Assembly (NCBI GenBank): GCA_965116155.1
Contig: OZ220488.1
Coordinates: forward strand, 186,001 to 250,000
Length of the DNA stretch: 64,000 bases
From: G965116155 sp965116155
GTDB taxonomy: Bacteria; Bdellovibrionota; Bdellovibrionia; Bdellovibrionales; UBA1609
Reading direction: 5' to 3'
Part shown: positions 34,682 to 43,413 of the stretch, piece by piece
Numbering within the stretch: the stretch's first letter is position 1
Layout of the letters: every line of letters starts with the position of its first letter
Program-made: the position numbers and the translations under genes
Notes under the pieces: model-generated
Told to the model about the DNA's origin: nothing
The model's input: only the letters and a program-made list of their open reading frames with translations
Databases searched by the model: none

Positions 34682-35476
34682 ATGCGTGTGTTTTTAGTTA
34701 GTGTTTTCGTGTTGGTATTGGGTGCTGTGTCGGCCGGGGTGTGGGCCAATCAGGACGGTGCTACCAATCAGGATGAGTCAAAGGGTACTGTAAGAGGGGT
34801 GCAGCAAGAGGCAACAAAACCGGCTGAGCCCAAGGCTACAAAAAAGGCTGCAAAAAAGGCCGCCAAGCGTAGTGGCAAAAAACATGGTAAAAAAAATAAA
34901 ACCAAAAAGCGCCACGCGCTTAAGGGGGAGTTTGCTAAATACACACTAGACCAAGCGCATATGCAGGTGGGCTTTGAGGTTAAGCATTTAAAGCTCAGCA
35001 CGGTGCGTGGGCATTTTAAAAATTTTGAGGGCGGTTTTGAGTACAATGCTGAGGCCGGTTATGGGCGTGGGTTAAAGGTGCGTATAGATGTAGACTCTAT
35101 TGATACCAATAGTACTAAGAGGGACGGGCACTTAAAGAACGAGGATTTTTTTGGAGTGCGCAAGGGCAAGTCGGGCGCCTTGGTTGCAGACAGGCAGTAT
35201 ATTTTATTTGAGAGGGATAAAAAATTTAAAATCGCGCCCACTAAAAAGCGCAAAATAAAGGGCACGTTGAAGTTTGCGCAGCATGTTGTGCCTGTGGATC
35301 TAAGGCTTAACTTTAAGGGCATTGTAGAGGCTAGAGGCAAGAAGAAGATCGTGTTCTCAGCCACTGCCACTATTGATAGACGCAAGCTGGGCTTGCAGTA
35401 CGACAAAACCGGTCTCACCATTGGCCATATGGTCCGCATTGTCATCGATGGTGAGGCGGATATTGCAGGCTCATAG
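34682..35476 (+). CDS. YceI-family periplasmic protein with Lys-rich linker
   Basis: YceI proteins are lipocalin-like beta-barrels that bind isoprenoid-type lipids. The 264-residue product has a signal peptide (to about residue 22), then an unusual Lys/Ala-rich linker (about 45-80, with KKAAKKAAKRSGKKHGKK). The YceI domain follows: YTLDQAHMQVGFEVKHLKLSTVRGHFKNF, a DVDSIDTNSTKRDGHLKNEDFF segment, and a C-terminal GLQYDKTGLTIGHMVRIVIDGE. AGGAGGG precedes the ATG. The last codons and TAG (GCAGGCTCATAG) coincide with the internal sequence of a truncated family A repeat. Confidence 0.88.
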   Translation: MRVFLVSVFVLVLGAVSAGVWANQDGATNQDESKGTVRGVQQEATKPAEPKATKKAAKKAAKRSGKKHGKKNKTKKRHALKGEFAKYTLDQAHMQVGFEVKHLKLSTVRGHFKNFEGGFEYNAEAGYGRGLKVRIDVDSIDTNSTKRDGHLKNEDFFGVRKGKSGALVADRQYILFERDKKFKIAPTKKRKIKGTLKFAQHVVPVDLRLNFKGIVEARGKKKIVFSATATIDRRKLGLQYDKTGLTIGHMVRIVIDGEADIAGS

Positions 35477-35815
35477 AAGCTTCATAGGTCGTAAAATTCT
35501 CTGTAAGACGCTTGGCACCCTGATGGCCGCCCCTTACAAAGGGGCTGCACTGGAGACTGCGTTTAGCCCAGAGCATGTGGCTAGCGCTCTAAATTTTTTT
35601 TAATCAATGCGCGGAATTTTAACGGCAGTCTGGTCGCGATAGGCCTAGAGATCGCCTATCGCTACAGGCTCATAGTAGCCTTATAGGCCGCCACATGCTC
35701 TGTGGGACACTTGTCTCCAGCGTGGCCGCCCCTTACAAAGGGGCTACACTGGAGACTGCGTTTAGCCCAGAGCATGTGGCTAGCGCTCTAATGTGTTAGA
35801 GAATTTTATTAGTCC
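35470..35815. repeat. Two family A repeats, the first chimeric
   Basis: The first copy has left arm TAAAATTCTCTG (35492-35503) but right arm CCCAGAGCATGTGG (35567-35580), which do not pair. The second copy (constant module from about 35610) has matching arms CCACATGCTCTG and CAGAGCATGTGG, inner stem GTCTCCAG/CTGGAGAC, and an extra half end AGAGAATTTTATTAGTCC at 35801-35818. That half end reads into the last codons of the protease gene. No other gene is seen in this gap. Confidence 0.85.
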
Positions 35816-37192
35816 TTTAAAGGCATGTACTTGGGTGGCGCCGGCTGCAATGTGGGAGCCTTGATAGAAGCGGCGCCGGCCCATAACGCCTATAACTTTT
35901 AAGGTGTCAGCGTTAAAAACAGGGCTACCCGATTCGTCCTTATAAGCAGGGGCGTGCCACTCGATTTCGGTCGGAGTAATTTTGCTTATGCGGGGGTTTT
36001 TGGGTTTTATATACTGCAATGGGCTGGCTCCTGTGTGGGCTAATGCAAAAAAAGGCGTTCCAATGTGTATGGGCTCTGCCTGTAGTGGCAGGGGGCGGCG
36101 GTTTTTAACCACGCGGCCCAGCTCTATGATGGCATAATCAGGGGTGTTGTAATCTGTTTTGTAAATTGCAGTTACAATATTGTTGCAATAATACGCGGGA
36201 GAGCGCAAGTTGAGCTCACCGGGCTGCCAGTCAAAATGCACTGTGATATCTTGGCAGCGCTCCTTATGACCGCTATCGCTTATTAAGCAATGCCCTGCAG
36301 TGGCTATTTGGTTGGGGGCAATTAAAAAGCCTGTGCACTGTTTATTTGTTCCCAGTTTAACCATGGCCACCGAGCGTGCTGCTTGTTTGATTTGGCGGGA
36401 CTTTATACTGGACACATTTTGTCGGTAGTTTTGCAGGCCAGAAAAAGCTGGCATTAAAACAGAGGCCTGTGTGGCTTCGGCGCTAGAAAATGCACCGGCT
36501 TTATTTTCGTACTCATAAGCAATTTCGCCAATCAAAATGCCCATTACCTCTAAGGTTTCGGCATTAAACACTGCGCCCCCCGATTGGCCTTGATGGGCCG
36601 AACCCAGCCACTCTATAGTAGACTCAGAAATGGTAGACACCTGCGACTGCGCTTGCTTCATCATCTTTAGCCCTGCGCCATCAGAGTGGCCTATTACGAA
36701 CAAAGGCGTACGCACAGCAATAGGGTGTTTTTGAAACCGGAGCACTTTGCGCCCCTTTACAGGCCGGTCTAACTGCACAAAAGCGTAGTCGGGTTTGTTT
36801 TTAAATACGCCATGAAACTCCGTGGCTAAAATACTTTTACACTGATATAAATTGTGGGGCTCAGAGTGCTGGTATTTGCCATCCGGTGTAGGCTGCCAGT
36901 CGAAGTTTACTTTTATGTCTGTACACGGCACCCGTTCGCCATGGTTGCTGATCACACAGTGCCCTGCAGTGGCCACTATGTCAGGCGCAACCAAAAAACC
37001 GGTGCACCCCTCTTTAAGAGAGCTAATCCAAACCAAACCTGTAGAGCGCCCGGCTTCTATAACACGAGCGTCTTGCTCTAAAGACATCGGCGTATCTACA
37101 CTAATGCCCCCCATGGCCTGCGAGGCCCCCATTAAGATAGAGACGGCTAAGGGAGAGACGGCGAGCACAAAAAATGATAAAACCAGATGCAT
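35780..37192 (-). CDS. Secreted tandem trypsin/V8-like serine protease
   Basis: 470 residues with a Sec signal (first 27) and two serine protease domains in a row. Domain 1 has His78 (TAGHC), Asp135 (PDYAFVQL) and Ser204 (HQGQSGGAVFN). Domain 2 has His301 (TAGHC), Asp352 (PDYAIIEL) and Ser421 (KDESGSPVFN). Both triads are complete, so both may be active; the domains are clearly related to each other and probably arose by duplication. It is exported and may digest host, prey or envelope proteins (inference). The final residues KGLIKFSN are encoded by a family A repeat end. Confidence 0.85.
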   Translation of the reverse strand: MHLVLSFFVLAVSPLAVSILMGASQAMGGISVDTPMSLEQDARVIEAGRSTGLVWISSLKEGCTGFLVAPDIVATAGHCVISNHGERVPCTDIKVNFDWQPTPDGKYQHSEPHNLYQCKSILATEFHGVFKNKPDYAFVQLDRPVKGRKVLRFQKHPIAVRTPLFVIGHSDGAGLKMMKQAQSQVSTISESTIEWLGSAHQGQSGGAVFNAETLEVMGILIGEIAYEYENKAGAFSSAEATQASVLMPAFSGLQNYRQNVSSIKSRQIKQAARSVAMVKLGTNKQCTGFLIAPNQIATAGHCLISDSGHKERCQDITVHFDWQPGELNLRSPAYYCNNIVTAIYKTDYNTPDYAIIELGRVVKNRRPLPLQAEPIHIGTPFFALAHTGASPLQYIKPKNPRISKITPTEIEWHAPAYKDESGSPVFNADTLKVIGVMGRRRFYQGSHIAAGATQVHAFKGLIKFSNTLER

Positions 37193-37319
37193 AGGTGTGG
37201 AGGTCTCCTTGGTATGACGTCTCGGTTAAGGAGACTAGCAAAAAGCCTGTCCCATGTGGCAAAAGTGCATAATTTTTTCACCTAACTTAAAAATGTGTTT
37301 TTTAAGAGGGGAGTAAATC

Positions 37320-39017
37320 ATGGATGCAAACAAAACACTTAAAGCAAAGGGCCGCAGTGTGGCTTCCATGCCAGCTCAGCAGTCTCTGGTGTTAAAAAGT
37401 TTTCAGCCCGAGCTAGATAGCTCAAAACTGCTAGAGTGGGTGGGTGGTGCAGAGTTTGCTAAAAACGCTGCAGAAGACATTGTGGACCTGGATGTCTGCT
37501 GTGTGGGGGCGGGCCCTGCGGCGCTAACCTGCGCCTATGCTCTCACTAAAGCAGGGTCAAATGCTACTGTGGGGGTTTTTGAAAAAGCCGCAACGATAGG
37601 AGGGCATAGTCTTTCGGGAGCAGTGCTTAATCCTCGGGTATTGTATGAGGTGTTTGGTGAGGGAGTGGATTTTCCTAAAAAAACCACCATCACAAAAGAG
37701 GCGCTTTATTATCTGAGTGCACGGCGCAAGTGGCCTTTGCCGGTGCTGGGGCCCATGCGTAGTAGCAAAGGCGCATGCAGTGTGAGCTTGAGTGAGCTTG
37801 TGCGCTGGATGGGTGCAAAGTGCGAGTCTGAGGGGGTGGATATTTTTACTGGCACAGCGGTGCAGAGTTTGATTTTAGACAAGAGCAGCAAAAGGGTGCT
37901 CGGTATACGCACGGTGCCTGCAGGTTTAAAGCGCAACTCCAACGAGCCTCCCGATAGCCCAAGCTTTGTTGTGCGTAGCAAGCTCACTATTTTGGCCGAA
38001 GGAGTGCGTGGTTCTTTGACCCAGGCCTTGATTAAAGAGCTAGGCTTGCAGCCCAGGCGCGCGCCCCTATACGCCTTGGGAGTAAAGGAGCTGTGGAGGC
38101 TAAAGCCAGGCGCTCAAGCTCCTAAGGGGGTGGTGCACACTATGGGTTGGCCTTTAAATGAGGGGGGGCATTTTGGCGGCAGTTGGCTGTATCCCATGGG
38201 CGAGGGCAAAGTGAGTTTGGGGCTGGTTGCGGGTTTGGATGCGGCGTCTGTGGTGGATGTGCATGCAGAGCTGCAAAGGCTTAAAGGGCATGGGCTTTTT
38301 GCAAACCTGCTCCAAGGGGGCGAGTGTTTAGAGTGGGGAGCTAAATGCATTCCAGAAGGCGGCTGGGAGAGTTTGCCTAGTAAATTTTCCGTTCCCGGGG
38401 CAATGGTGCTAGGTGATGCTTTGGGTTTGGTTAATGTGCCAGCGCTTAAGGGGATCCACTATGCTATGGAGTCGGGCAGGATTGCGGCTTTGGTTGCAAA
38501 AAAGGCCTTACAGAGTAATGACGTGACCTGCTTGGACGAATACGACAAACTTCTTAAAAGTGGCTTTGTGGGTCAGGATTTAAAGCGCGTGCGAGACGTG
38601 CGTGCGGCCTTTGGCGCGGGGTTTTTAAAGGGCAGCTTAATGGCGGGTATGATGATTCTCACAGGTGGCAGGTGGCCGCGCCTTAGTGGGGGGAGATTTT
38701 TGTCTGATGCGGAGCATGCTAAAGTTTTACCTCCCCAGCATGAGGTGGCTTTTAAAAAAGCCGATGCTGTGTATCTGTCGGGCAACAAGACCCGCGATGA
38801 TATACCAACGCATGTGGTGGCGGGGGATGTAAAAAAGCGCGAGCTAGGTTTAATGTACCAAGCTATGTGTCCTGCTGGGGTGTACGAGTGGGACGAAGAA
38901 ACACAAAAGCTCAAAATTCATGCGCCCAACTGTGTAGATTGCAAAGCTACGGACGTTTTGGGCCCGCGCTGGTACGTGCGCGAAGGCGGCGCCGGCCCGG
39001 AATATAAGGAGATGTAA
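37320..39017 (+). CDS. Electron transfer flavoprotein-ubiquinone oxidoreductase-like protein
   Basis: ETF-QO passes electrons from ETF to the quinone pool at the inner membrane. The 565 residues start with an FAD-binding motif (VDLDV...CVGAGPAALTCAYAL), IGGHSLSGAVLNP, and GALGLV-like VLGDALGLVNVPALKGIHYAMESG. The C-terminal ferredoxin-like part has Cys517 (CPAGVYEW), Cys538 and Cys541 (NCVDCKATD), ending GGAGPEYKEM. Relatives have NCxHCKTCD here, so the fourth iron-sulfur ligand is replaced by Thr544. The cluster may be altered or absent. GAGGGGAG precedes the ATG. No ETF subunit genes are nearby. Confidence 0.88.
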   Translation: MDANKTLKAKGRSVASMPAQQSLVLKSFQPELDSSKLLEWVGGAEFAKNAAEDIVDLDVCCVGAGPAALTCAYALTKAGSNATVGVFEKAATIGGHSLSGAVLNPRVLYEVFGEGVDFPKKTTITKEALYYLSARRKWPLPVLGPMRSSKGACSVSLSELVRWMGAKCESEGVDIFTGTAVQSLILDKSSKRVLGIRTVPAGLKRNSNEPPDSPSFVVRSKLTILAEGVRGSLTQALIKELGLQPRRAPLYALGVKELWRLKPGAQAPKGVVHTMGWPLNEGGHFGGSWLYPMGEGKVSLGLVAGLDAASVVDVHAELQRLKGHGLFANLLQGGECLEWGAKCIPEGGWESLPSKFSVPGAMVLGDALGLVNVPALKGIHYAMESGRIAALVAKKALQSNDVTCLDEYDKLLKSGFVGQDLKRVRDVRAAFGAGFLKGSLMAGMMILTGGRWPRLSGGRFLSDAEHAKVLPPQHEVAFKKADAVYLSGNKTRDDIPTHVVAGDVKKRELGLMYQAMCPAGVYEWDEETQKLKIHAPNCVDCKATDVLGPRWYVREGGAGPEYKEM

Positions 39018-39023
39018 GTGCGT

Positions 39024-39358
39024 AAGCATTAGAGCGCTAGTAAAATAAAATTGGGCAATAAGAGCCAGCTCCAGAGCAGCCTCTGAAAGAGGCGTCTGCG
39101 AGGGAGATGGCGCATTACTCAATTTTATTTTGCGGCCTATAAGGCTACTATGAGCCTGTAGCGAAGTGCGTAAGCATAAAAGCCTAGCCTGAGCATTTGA
39201 GCAATGAGTGCAGTCCTCTTGGGAGCATCCTGCAAGGATGAAAAACCCAAGGTGACAAACGACAGACTCAAATGCTCGAGGCGCGGGCTAGAAAGAAGGG
39301 CCAAAGGCCCGTAGCGACCGTATGCCCGTCAAAGCCCCGTGCATTGAGTAAACACAAT
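39024..39358. repeat. Family A repeat with an extra hairpin nested in its constant module
   Basis: Arms TAAAATAAAATTGGG (near 39041) and near-complementary CTCAATTTTATTTTG (near 39119) form the variable hairpin. Within the following constant module another inverted repeat is inserted, GAGCATTTGAG (from 39192) with CTCAAATGCTC (near 39270). The module then resumes with AAGGCCCGTAGCGACC and ends TGAGTAAACACAATT at the ybeY stop. No gene is seen. Confidence 0.8.
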
Positions 39359-39793
39359 TTAAAAGTACTTTTGCAGCAATTGAGACTGCAGTGAGAGCAT
39401 GGTTTTTTCATCCTGTGGGTCTTGGTGGTCGTAACCCAAAAGGTGCAGCAAACCATGCACAATGCAGTCGGCACCCCTAAAGCTAAAACTTTGCCCCCAC
39501 TTTTTGCCTTGGGCCTTTAGCACATCTTTGCACAGTACAACATCACCCAAATGCCGAGGCTCTATGCCTTGAAAACTTAAAACATCCGTCGGACAGTTTT
39601 TTCCCCTATAGGTGTGGTTGAGTTTTTTAGATCTGCGCCTGCCTACCATCACAATACAGGCATACATATTGGGCACCCGCTTTAAATTAGCATGCTCCAA
39701 AGGGCGCACGTGCGTAACGCACTTTTTTGCCAAAGCGCTCCAACGCTTTTTAGGTATAGAGATGCGCGTGTGGTTTATAAACAAAAACTCCAT
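39359..39793 (-). CDS. ybeY: Endoribonuclease YbeY
   Basis: YbeY is a zinc-dependent RNase involved in 16S 3'-end maturation and ribosome quality control. The protein has 144 residues, the usual size. The metal site HGLLHLLGYDH (His113, His117, His123) and the upstream motif PTDVLSFQG (Thr69, Asp70) are both intact. It follows murJ on the minus strand with an 8-base gap. The stop lies at the edge of a family A repeat. Confidence 0.93.
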   Translation of the reverse strand: MEFLFINHTRISIPKKRWSALAKKCVTHVRPLEHANLKRVPNMYACIVMVGRRRSKKLNHTYRGKNCPTDVLSFQGIEPRHLGDVVLCKDVLKAQGKKWGQSFSFRGADCIVHGLLHLLGYDHQDPQDEKTMLSLQSQLLQKYF

Positions 39794-39801
39794 TCCCAGC
39801 C

Positions 39802-41427
39802 CTAGCGCCGCCGCTCTACCCCAGAGAATTTAATTAGTCCTTTAATTAGCTGGTTATTAATGCCGCACCCAACAGGGTGCTTAAGTGCGTGGCTTAATCC
39901 TAAATAACCCATCGCAAGCATGGCTATGCTTAACCCCGAGCCCACAATCAGCGTCAAAGCACCAATAGCACGCAAGTGCGGCACAAACTGCAAAAACAAC
40001 CCCGCACCTACTGCAAGAGCCAACAAGGGCAGAGCTTGTCCTAAAAGGCTTTGCCCAATCCGCTTTATATCTAGCACCCCAATGCGGCGGGTGTAAAAGT
40101 AAATTAATGCACTTGCGTTTACGCCCGCACTAAGCGCCATAGATAAAATAAGCCCCTTAAGCTGCCAGAGCTCCATAAAAAAAGGCGCAAGCATCATATG
40201 CACCACCAAAGCCAATGCTGTAAAAAGCGAGGGCAACCAAGTGTTTTTAAGAGCAAAAAAGCCCGCGGCTATTATTTTGTGCACGCTGGTAATAATAAGA
40301 AAAATAGAGTAAAGGCGTATCACAAGGCCCGTTTGCACAAGGTCATTTTGATCAAACTGCCCGCGCTTAAAAAGCACCTCTGCCAAAAGGGGGCCTAACA
40401 AAAGCAAGCCCACACTTGCTGGCAAAATCAAATACAACACTGCACATAAATTGTGAGAGCTAATTTGTAAAAACTCCCTGCGGCTTGAGGGGGCGCTCAA
40501 TTTAGACAGTGTCGGTAGCAGCGCCACCCCTAAGCTTGTAGCAACAAGGCTTAGCGGCAAGTCCATTACCCGGTCTCCCCAGTATATGTACGAGTGTGTG
40601 CCTGGGCTAAGAAAGCTCGCGTAATACGTATTAACTAAACCCATCAGCTGCACCACACCCATAGCACAAGCAGCTGGTGCAAGAGTTGCTAGAAACTTTT
40701 TTAGCGCTGCTGTTTGTTCTAGTATCTTCTTGAGGCTAAAACCTTTAAACGCATATTTTGCCCTTGCATGCAAAGCTCCCAAGCAAATGCTTAGCTGCAA
40801 CGCGCCACCCAAAAGCACCCCCCACACAAGGTTCATACTGTTTCCAAACCATTCTTGGGGCATAAGAGCCCAAACGATAAAGCTCAAGTTAAACCCAGCA
40901 GGCGCTATAGCGGGCCAAAAAAACTTCCCCCTCGCATTTAGTACAGCCATAAAAAAAGCGTAATTGCTAACTAAAAAAAAATACCCAAAAAGCCAGCGCG
41001 TATAACGTATGGTTAGCTCCATTTTTCCAGGAGTACTGACGTAGGTGTCGCCCCCTACAAGCGCCTGCACCAACTGAGGCGCAAAGATTATAACAAATCC
41101 ACAAAGCACGACTGCAAAAACCCACAAAAAAGCTCCTACCGCACAGGCAAAATAAAAACCATCGTCTTTTTTTTGAGGGCTTTGCTGCTTCTGTATAAAC
41201 ATAGGCACAAAGCTGGCGTTTAACACTCCTTCGCCCAAAATGCGTCTTAAGAGATTGGGCAACCTAAAGGCCACAACAAAGGCATCAGTCACTTGGCGCG
41301 AAAATTGAGCCGCTAAAACCATGTCGCGCACCATGCCCAACAAGCGCGACACCAAAGTGCCAGCACCCATAGCTATGGCCCCTTTTTGTTGCTGGGCAAG
41401 GGCTTTATTGGGTGGCGTTGGTTTCAA
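39802..41427 (-). CDS. murJ: Lipid II flippase MurJ (MviN)
   Basis: MurJ moves lipid II across the inner membrane for peptidoglycan synthesis. The 541-residue polytopic protein shows the family start LVSRLLGMVRDMVLAAQF, then FRLPNLLRRILGEGVLNASFVPMF, and about 13-14 membrane spans. The annotated start is TTG, overlapping the hydroxylase gene by 23 bases; an ATG at 41370 is an alternative that still leaves the conserved N-terminus. The last residues (LIKGLIKFSGVERRR) are read from a family A repeat end, so the natural C-terminus was probably altered by the insertion. Confidence 0.93.
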   Translation of the reverse strand: MKPTPPNKALAQQQKGAIAMGAGTLVSRLLGMVRDMVLAAQFSRQVTDAFVVAFRLPNLLRRILGEGVLNASFVPMFIQKQQSPQKKDDGFYFACAVGAFLWVFAVVLCGFVIIFAPQLVQALVGGDTYVSTPGKMELTIRYTRWLFGYFFLVSNYAFFMAVLNARGKFFWPAIAPAGFNLSFIVWALMPQEWFGNSMNLVWGVLLGGALQLSICLGALHARAKYAFKGFSLKKILEQTAALKKFLATLAPAACAMGVVQLMGLVNTYYASFLSPGTHSYIYWGDRVMDLPLSLVATSLGVALLPTLSKLSAPSSRREFLQISSHNLCAVLYLILPASVGLLLLGPLLAEVLFKRGQFDQNDLVQTGLVIRLYSIFLIITSVHKIIAAGFFALKNTWLPSLFTALALVVHMMLAPFFMELWQLKGLILSMALSAGVNASALIYFYTRRIGVLDIKRIGQSLLGQALPLLALAVGAGLFLQFVPHLRAIGALTLIVGSGLSIAMLAMGYLGLSHALKHPVGCGINNQLIKGLIKFSGVERRR

Positions 41428-43168
41428 GAGTGTGTATTCCCCAGTCTATACATTGGCGAAAACGGCGTAGGCTTTTAAGGTGTAGGAGTATTTTTTCTGC
41501 CTCAGCCTTGTGACCATGCGAACGCGCAAGCTCCAAAAGCTCCAACCCTCCCACCCACTCGGATGTATGCTGTGTTAAAAACTGCTCGGTCAGTTGTTGC
41601 AGGTTTTTTTGTGGCAGTTTTTTTGCCATAGGACCCTCTTGAGGACAAATATATTTTAAGCTCTCCCATGGGGTAGGGTTTTTAGGAGGCTCGGGCCAGG
41701 CCGCAAGCCCGTAGCGCATAGCGCGCAGGCTTTTATAAAAATCATCGCGTTGCCATGCCTTTGTGCTGTGCCTTGTCAAAGGGCGTGTGGGCTTTTTAAA
41801 GCTTTCAAACTCACCATAGGACTTAGGGTCAGCAGGGCCGCGCTTAATACTTGTTACCTTGGTGCCTATGCCTAAATCAAACTCGCCCCACTCGGGCTTA
41901 AAAAACACATCTCCCTTATAGCACAAAGTGGGCTGCGTAAAACTCAGCACCAAGGGTTGCTCAAGATTGGGGAAGGCATGTGCTAGCATGCCTTCTAACA
42001 CAAAGCCCGACTCCCATTGAAGTGTACAGTGCTCTCCCAGTTGCAGGTTGTTTACAACAAAAGGTCCCAGTGGAGTGGAGTAACCTTCGGCATGCCGCGC
42101 GCGGCTGTGTCCTGGTAGCTCTTGTGCTTGGTGCGCCAGCTGGCATGCGCCGCTCCATTTAATAAAATGGACTTCATCGCCTTGGTGGATAAAACTTTCT
42201 ACCACACCGGACACCTCTAGCCCCGAGCACAGGCGCACTGCATTTAGCGTGCGCGATGCACGGGCTTTTTCTAAAGACTCCGCACCTCCCGTACTAAAAG
42301 CCATAGTGGCAGCAAATTGGTCCAGAAGCCCTTTAAGTTGACTGAGTTTAGGCACTACAAAAAGCTGGGGCTGAGGCTTGGTGATATCGTATGCGTATTT
42401 TAAGCAGTTTAAATCCAAGGGAAGCTTTTGCACCTTGTTATCTAAACAGCTTAGCCCCTCACCCAAAGACGAAAGCAAACCAGCGCCATAAATTTTAGGC
42501 GTCTTAAGGTCGCCTACTAATCCGTACTCTACAGTCCACCAGTTCATACGACCGAGCAAAGAAGCCTCAGAGGACTTTTGTGCTTTTGCTTCTTGTATGT
42601 GGTGTGCGAGTGCATTTTTAGCCTTTTGTAATTCCTGAGGATCGGTGTGAGGGTTTTCTTCTAACTCGCTTAGTAGGCGGATGCTTTCGTAGACTGTTAA
42701 GTCCTCTTTATTAACCAAGGCCTTTGAGGCCACTTGAGCGTAGTGCTTAAGATAGGCAGAAAACTCTTTGTCACTCAACATAGGAGCATGCCCTGCAGCC
42801 TCATGGACAATATCAGGCGCCGGTGTGTAGAGCACATTTTCTACCAACCGCATGTCCGCCGCAATGGGCAAAATGCCCAAGGCCTGAAACTCCATAAACG
42901 CCGCAGGAGGTATAAAACCACTTACACATGCTGCCTGCCAGCCAAGATTTTTTAAAAAAGTGTTCATACGCGGCACATGGGCTACGTGCTCAGGACTTAA
43001 ACCCGTTTGCTCTAAACCCAATAGATAAGCAGGCAAAGTGTGGGGCGCAAGACGTGCGCGCAAAGTGTTAAGGCAGTACCGCCACAGTGCATGGTCTTGA
43101 AAACTATAACCCGCATAATCCTGCTCTATCACATAGGGCTTTAAGCTTTGGGGCAAGTTGCACAGCAT
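41405..43168 (-). CDS. Aromatic amino acid hydroxylase (phenylalanine 4-monooxygenase-like)
   Basis: Non-haem iron enzymes of this family hydroxylate phenylalanine or related amino acids with a pterin cofactor. The 2-His-1-Glu site is visible: His122 and His127 in PDIVHEAAGHAPM and Glu214 in NWWTVEYGL. Other family segments are GFIPPAAFMEFQALGILPIA and KIYGAGLLSSLGE. At 587 residues it is about twice the length of ordinary bacterial PhhA. It has a C-terminal extension of about 300 residues, which fits the long form known from several Gram-negative groups. It overlaps murJ and so may be co-transcribed with cell-wall genes, although its role there is unclear. Confidence 0.88.
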   Translation of the reverse strand: MLCNLPQSLKPYVIEQDYAGYSFQDHALWRYCLNTLRARLAPHTLPAYLLGLEQTGLSPEHVAHVPRMNTFLKNLGWQAACVSGFIPPAAFMEFQALGILPIAADMRLVENVLYTPAPDIVHEAAGHAPMLSDKEFSAYLKHYAQVASKALVNKEDLTVYESIRLLSELEENPHTDPQELQKAKNALAHHIQEAKAQKSSEASLLGRMNWWTVEYGLVGDLKTPKIYGAGLLSSLGEGLSCLDNKVQKLPLDLNCLKYAYDITKPQPQLFVVPKLSQLKGLLDQFAATMAFSTGGAESLEKARASRTLNAVRLCSGLEVSGVVESFIHQGDEVHFIKWSGACQLAHQAQELPGHSRARHAEGYSTPLGPFVVNNLQLGEHCTLQWESGFVLEGMLAHAFPNLEQPLVLSFTQPTLCYKGDVFFKPEWGEFDLGIGTKVTSIKRGPADPKSYGEFESFKKPTRPLTRHSTKAWQRDDFYKSLRAMRYGLAAWPEPPKNPTPWESLKYICPQEGPMAKKLPQKNLQQLTEQFLTQHTSEWVGGLELLELARSHGHKAEAEKILLHLKSLRRFRQCIDWGIHTLETNATQ

Positions 43169-43189
43169 GCTCTTAGCATAGCGCGCGTA

Positions 43190-43413
43190 AGCATAAAAGC
43201 GCTAGCGCTCTAAATTTGTGTTTGCTCAATGTACGGGGCTTTGACGAAAATCTGGTCGCCTTGGACCTAGAGATCGTCCAAGGCACAGGCTTGTAGGTGC
43301 CGTATAGCCCATAAAATTCTCTGCGGGACGCTTGGCGCCATCGCGGGCGCACCCTTTCAGGGTGCTGCTCTCGCGCCGCCGCTTATCCCAGAGAATTTCG
43401 CTAGCGCTCTAAT
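43190..43413. repeat. Family A palindromic repeat
   Basis: One full copy: TAGCGCTCTAA at about 43203, constant module with stem CCTTGGAC/GTCCAAGG, hairpin arms TAAAATTCTCTG and CAGAGAATTTCG, inner stem CGCGGGCGC-like sequences, and terminal CTAGCGCTCTAA (43401-43412). The last bases include the rodA stop. Confidence 0.85.
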
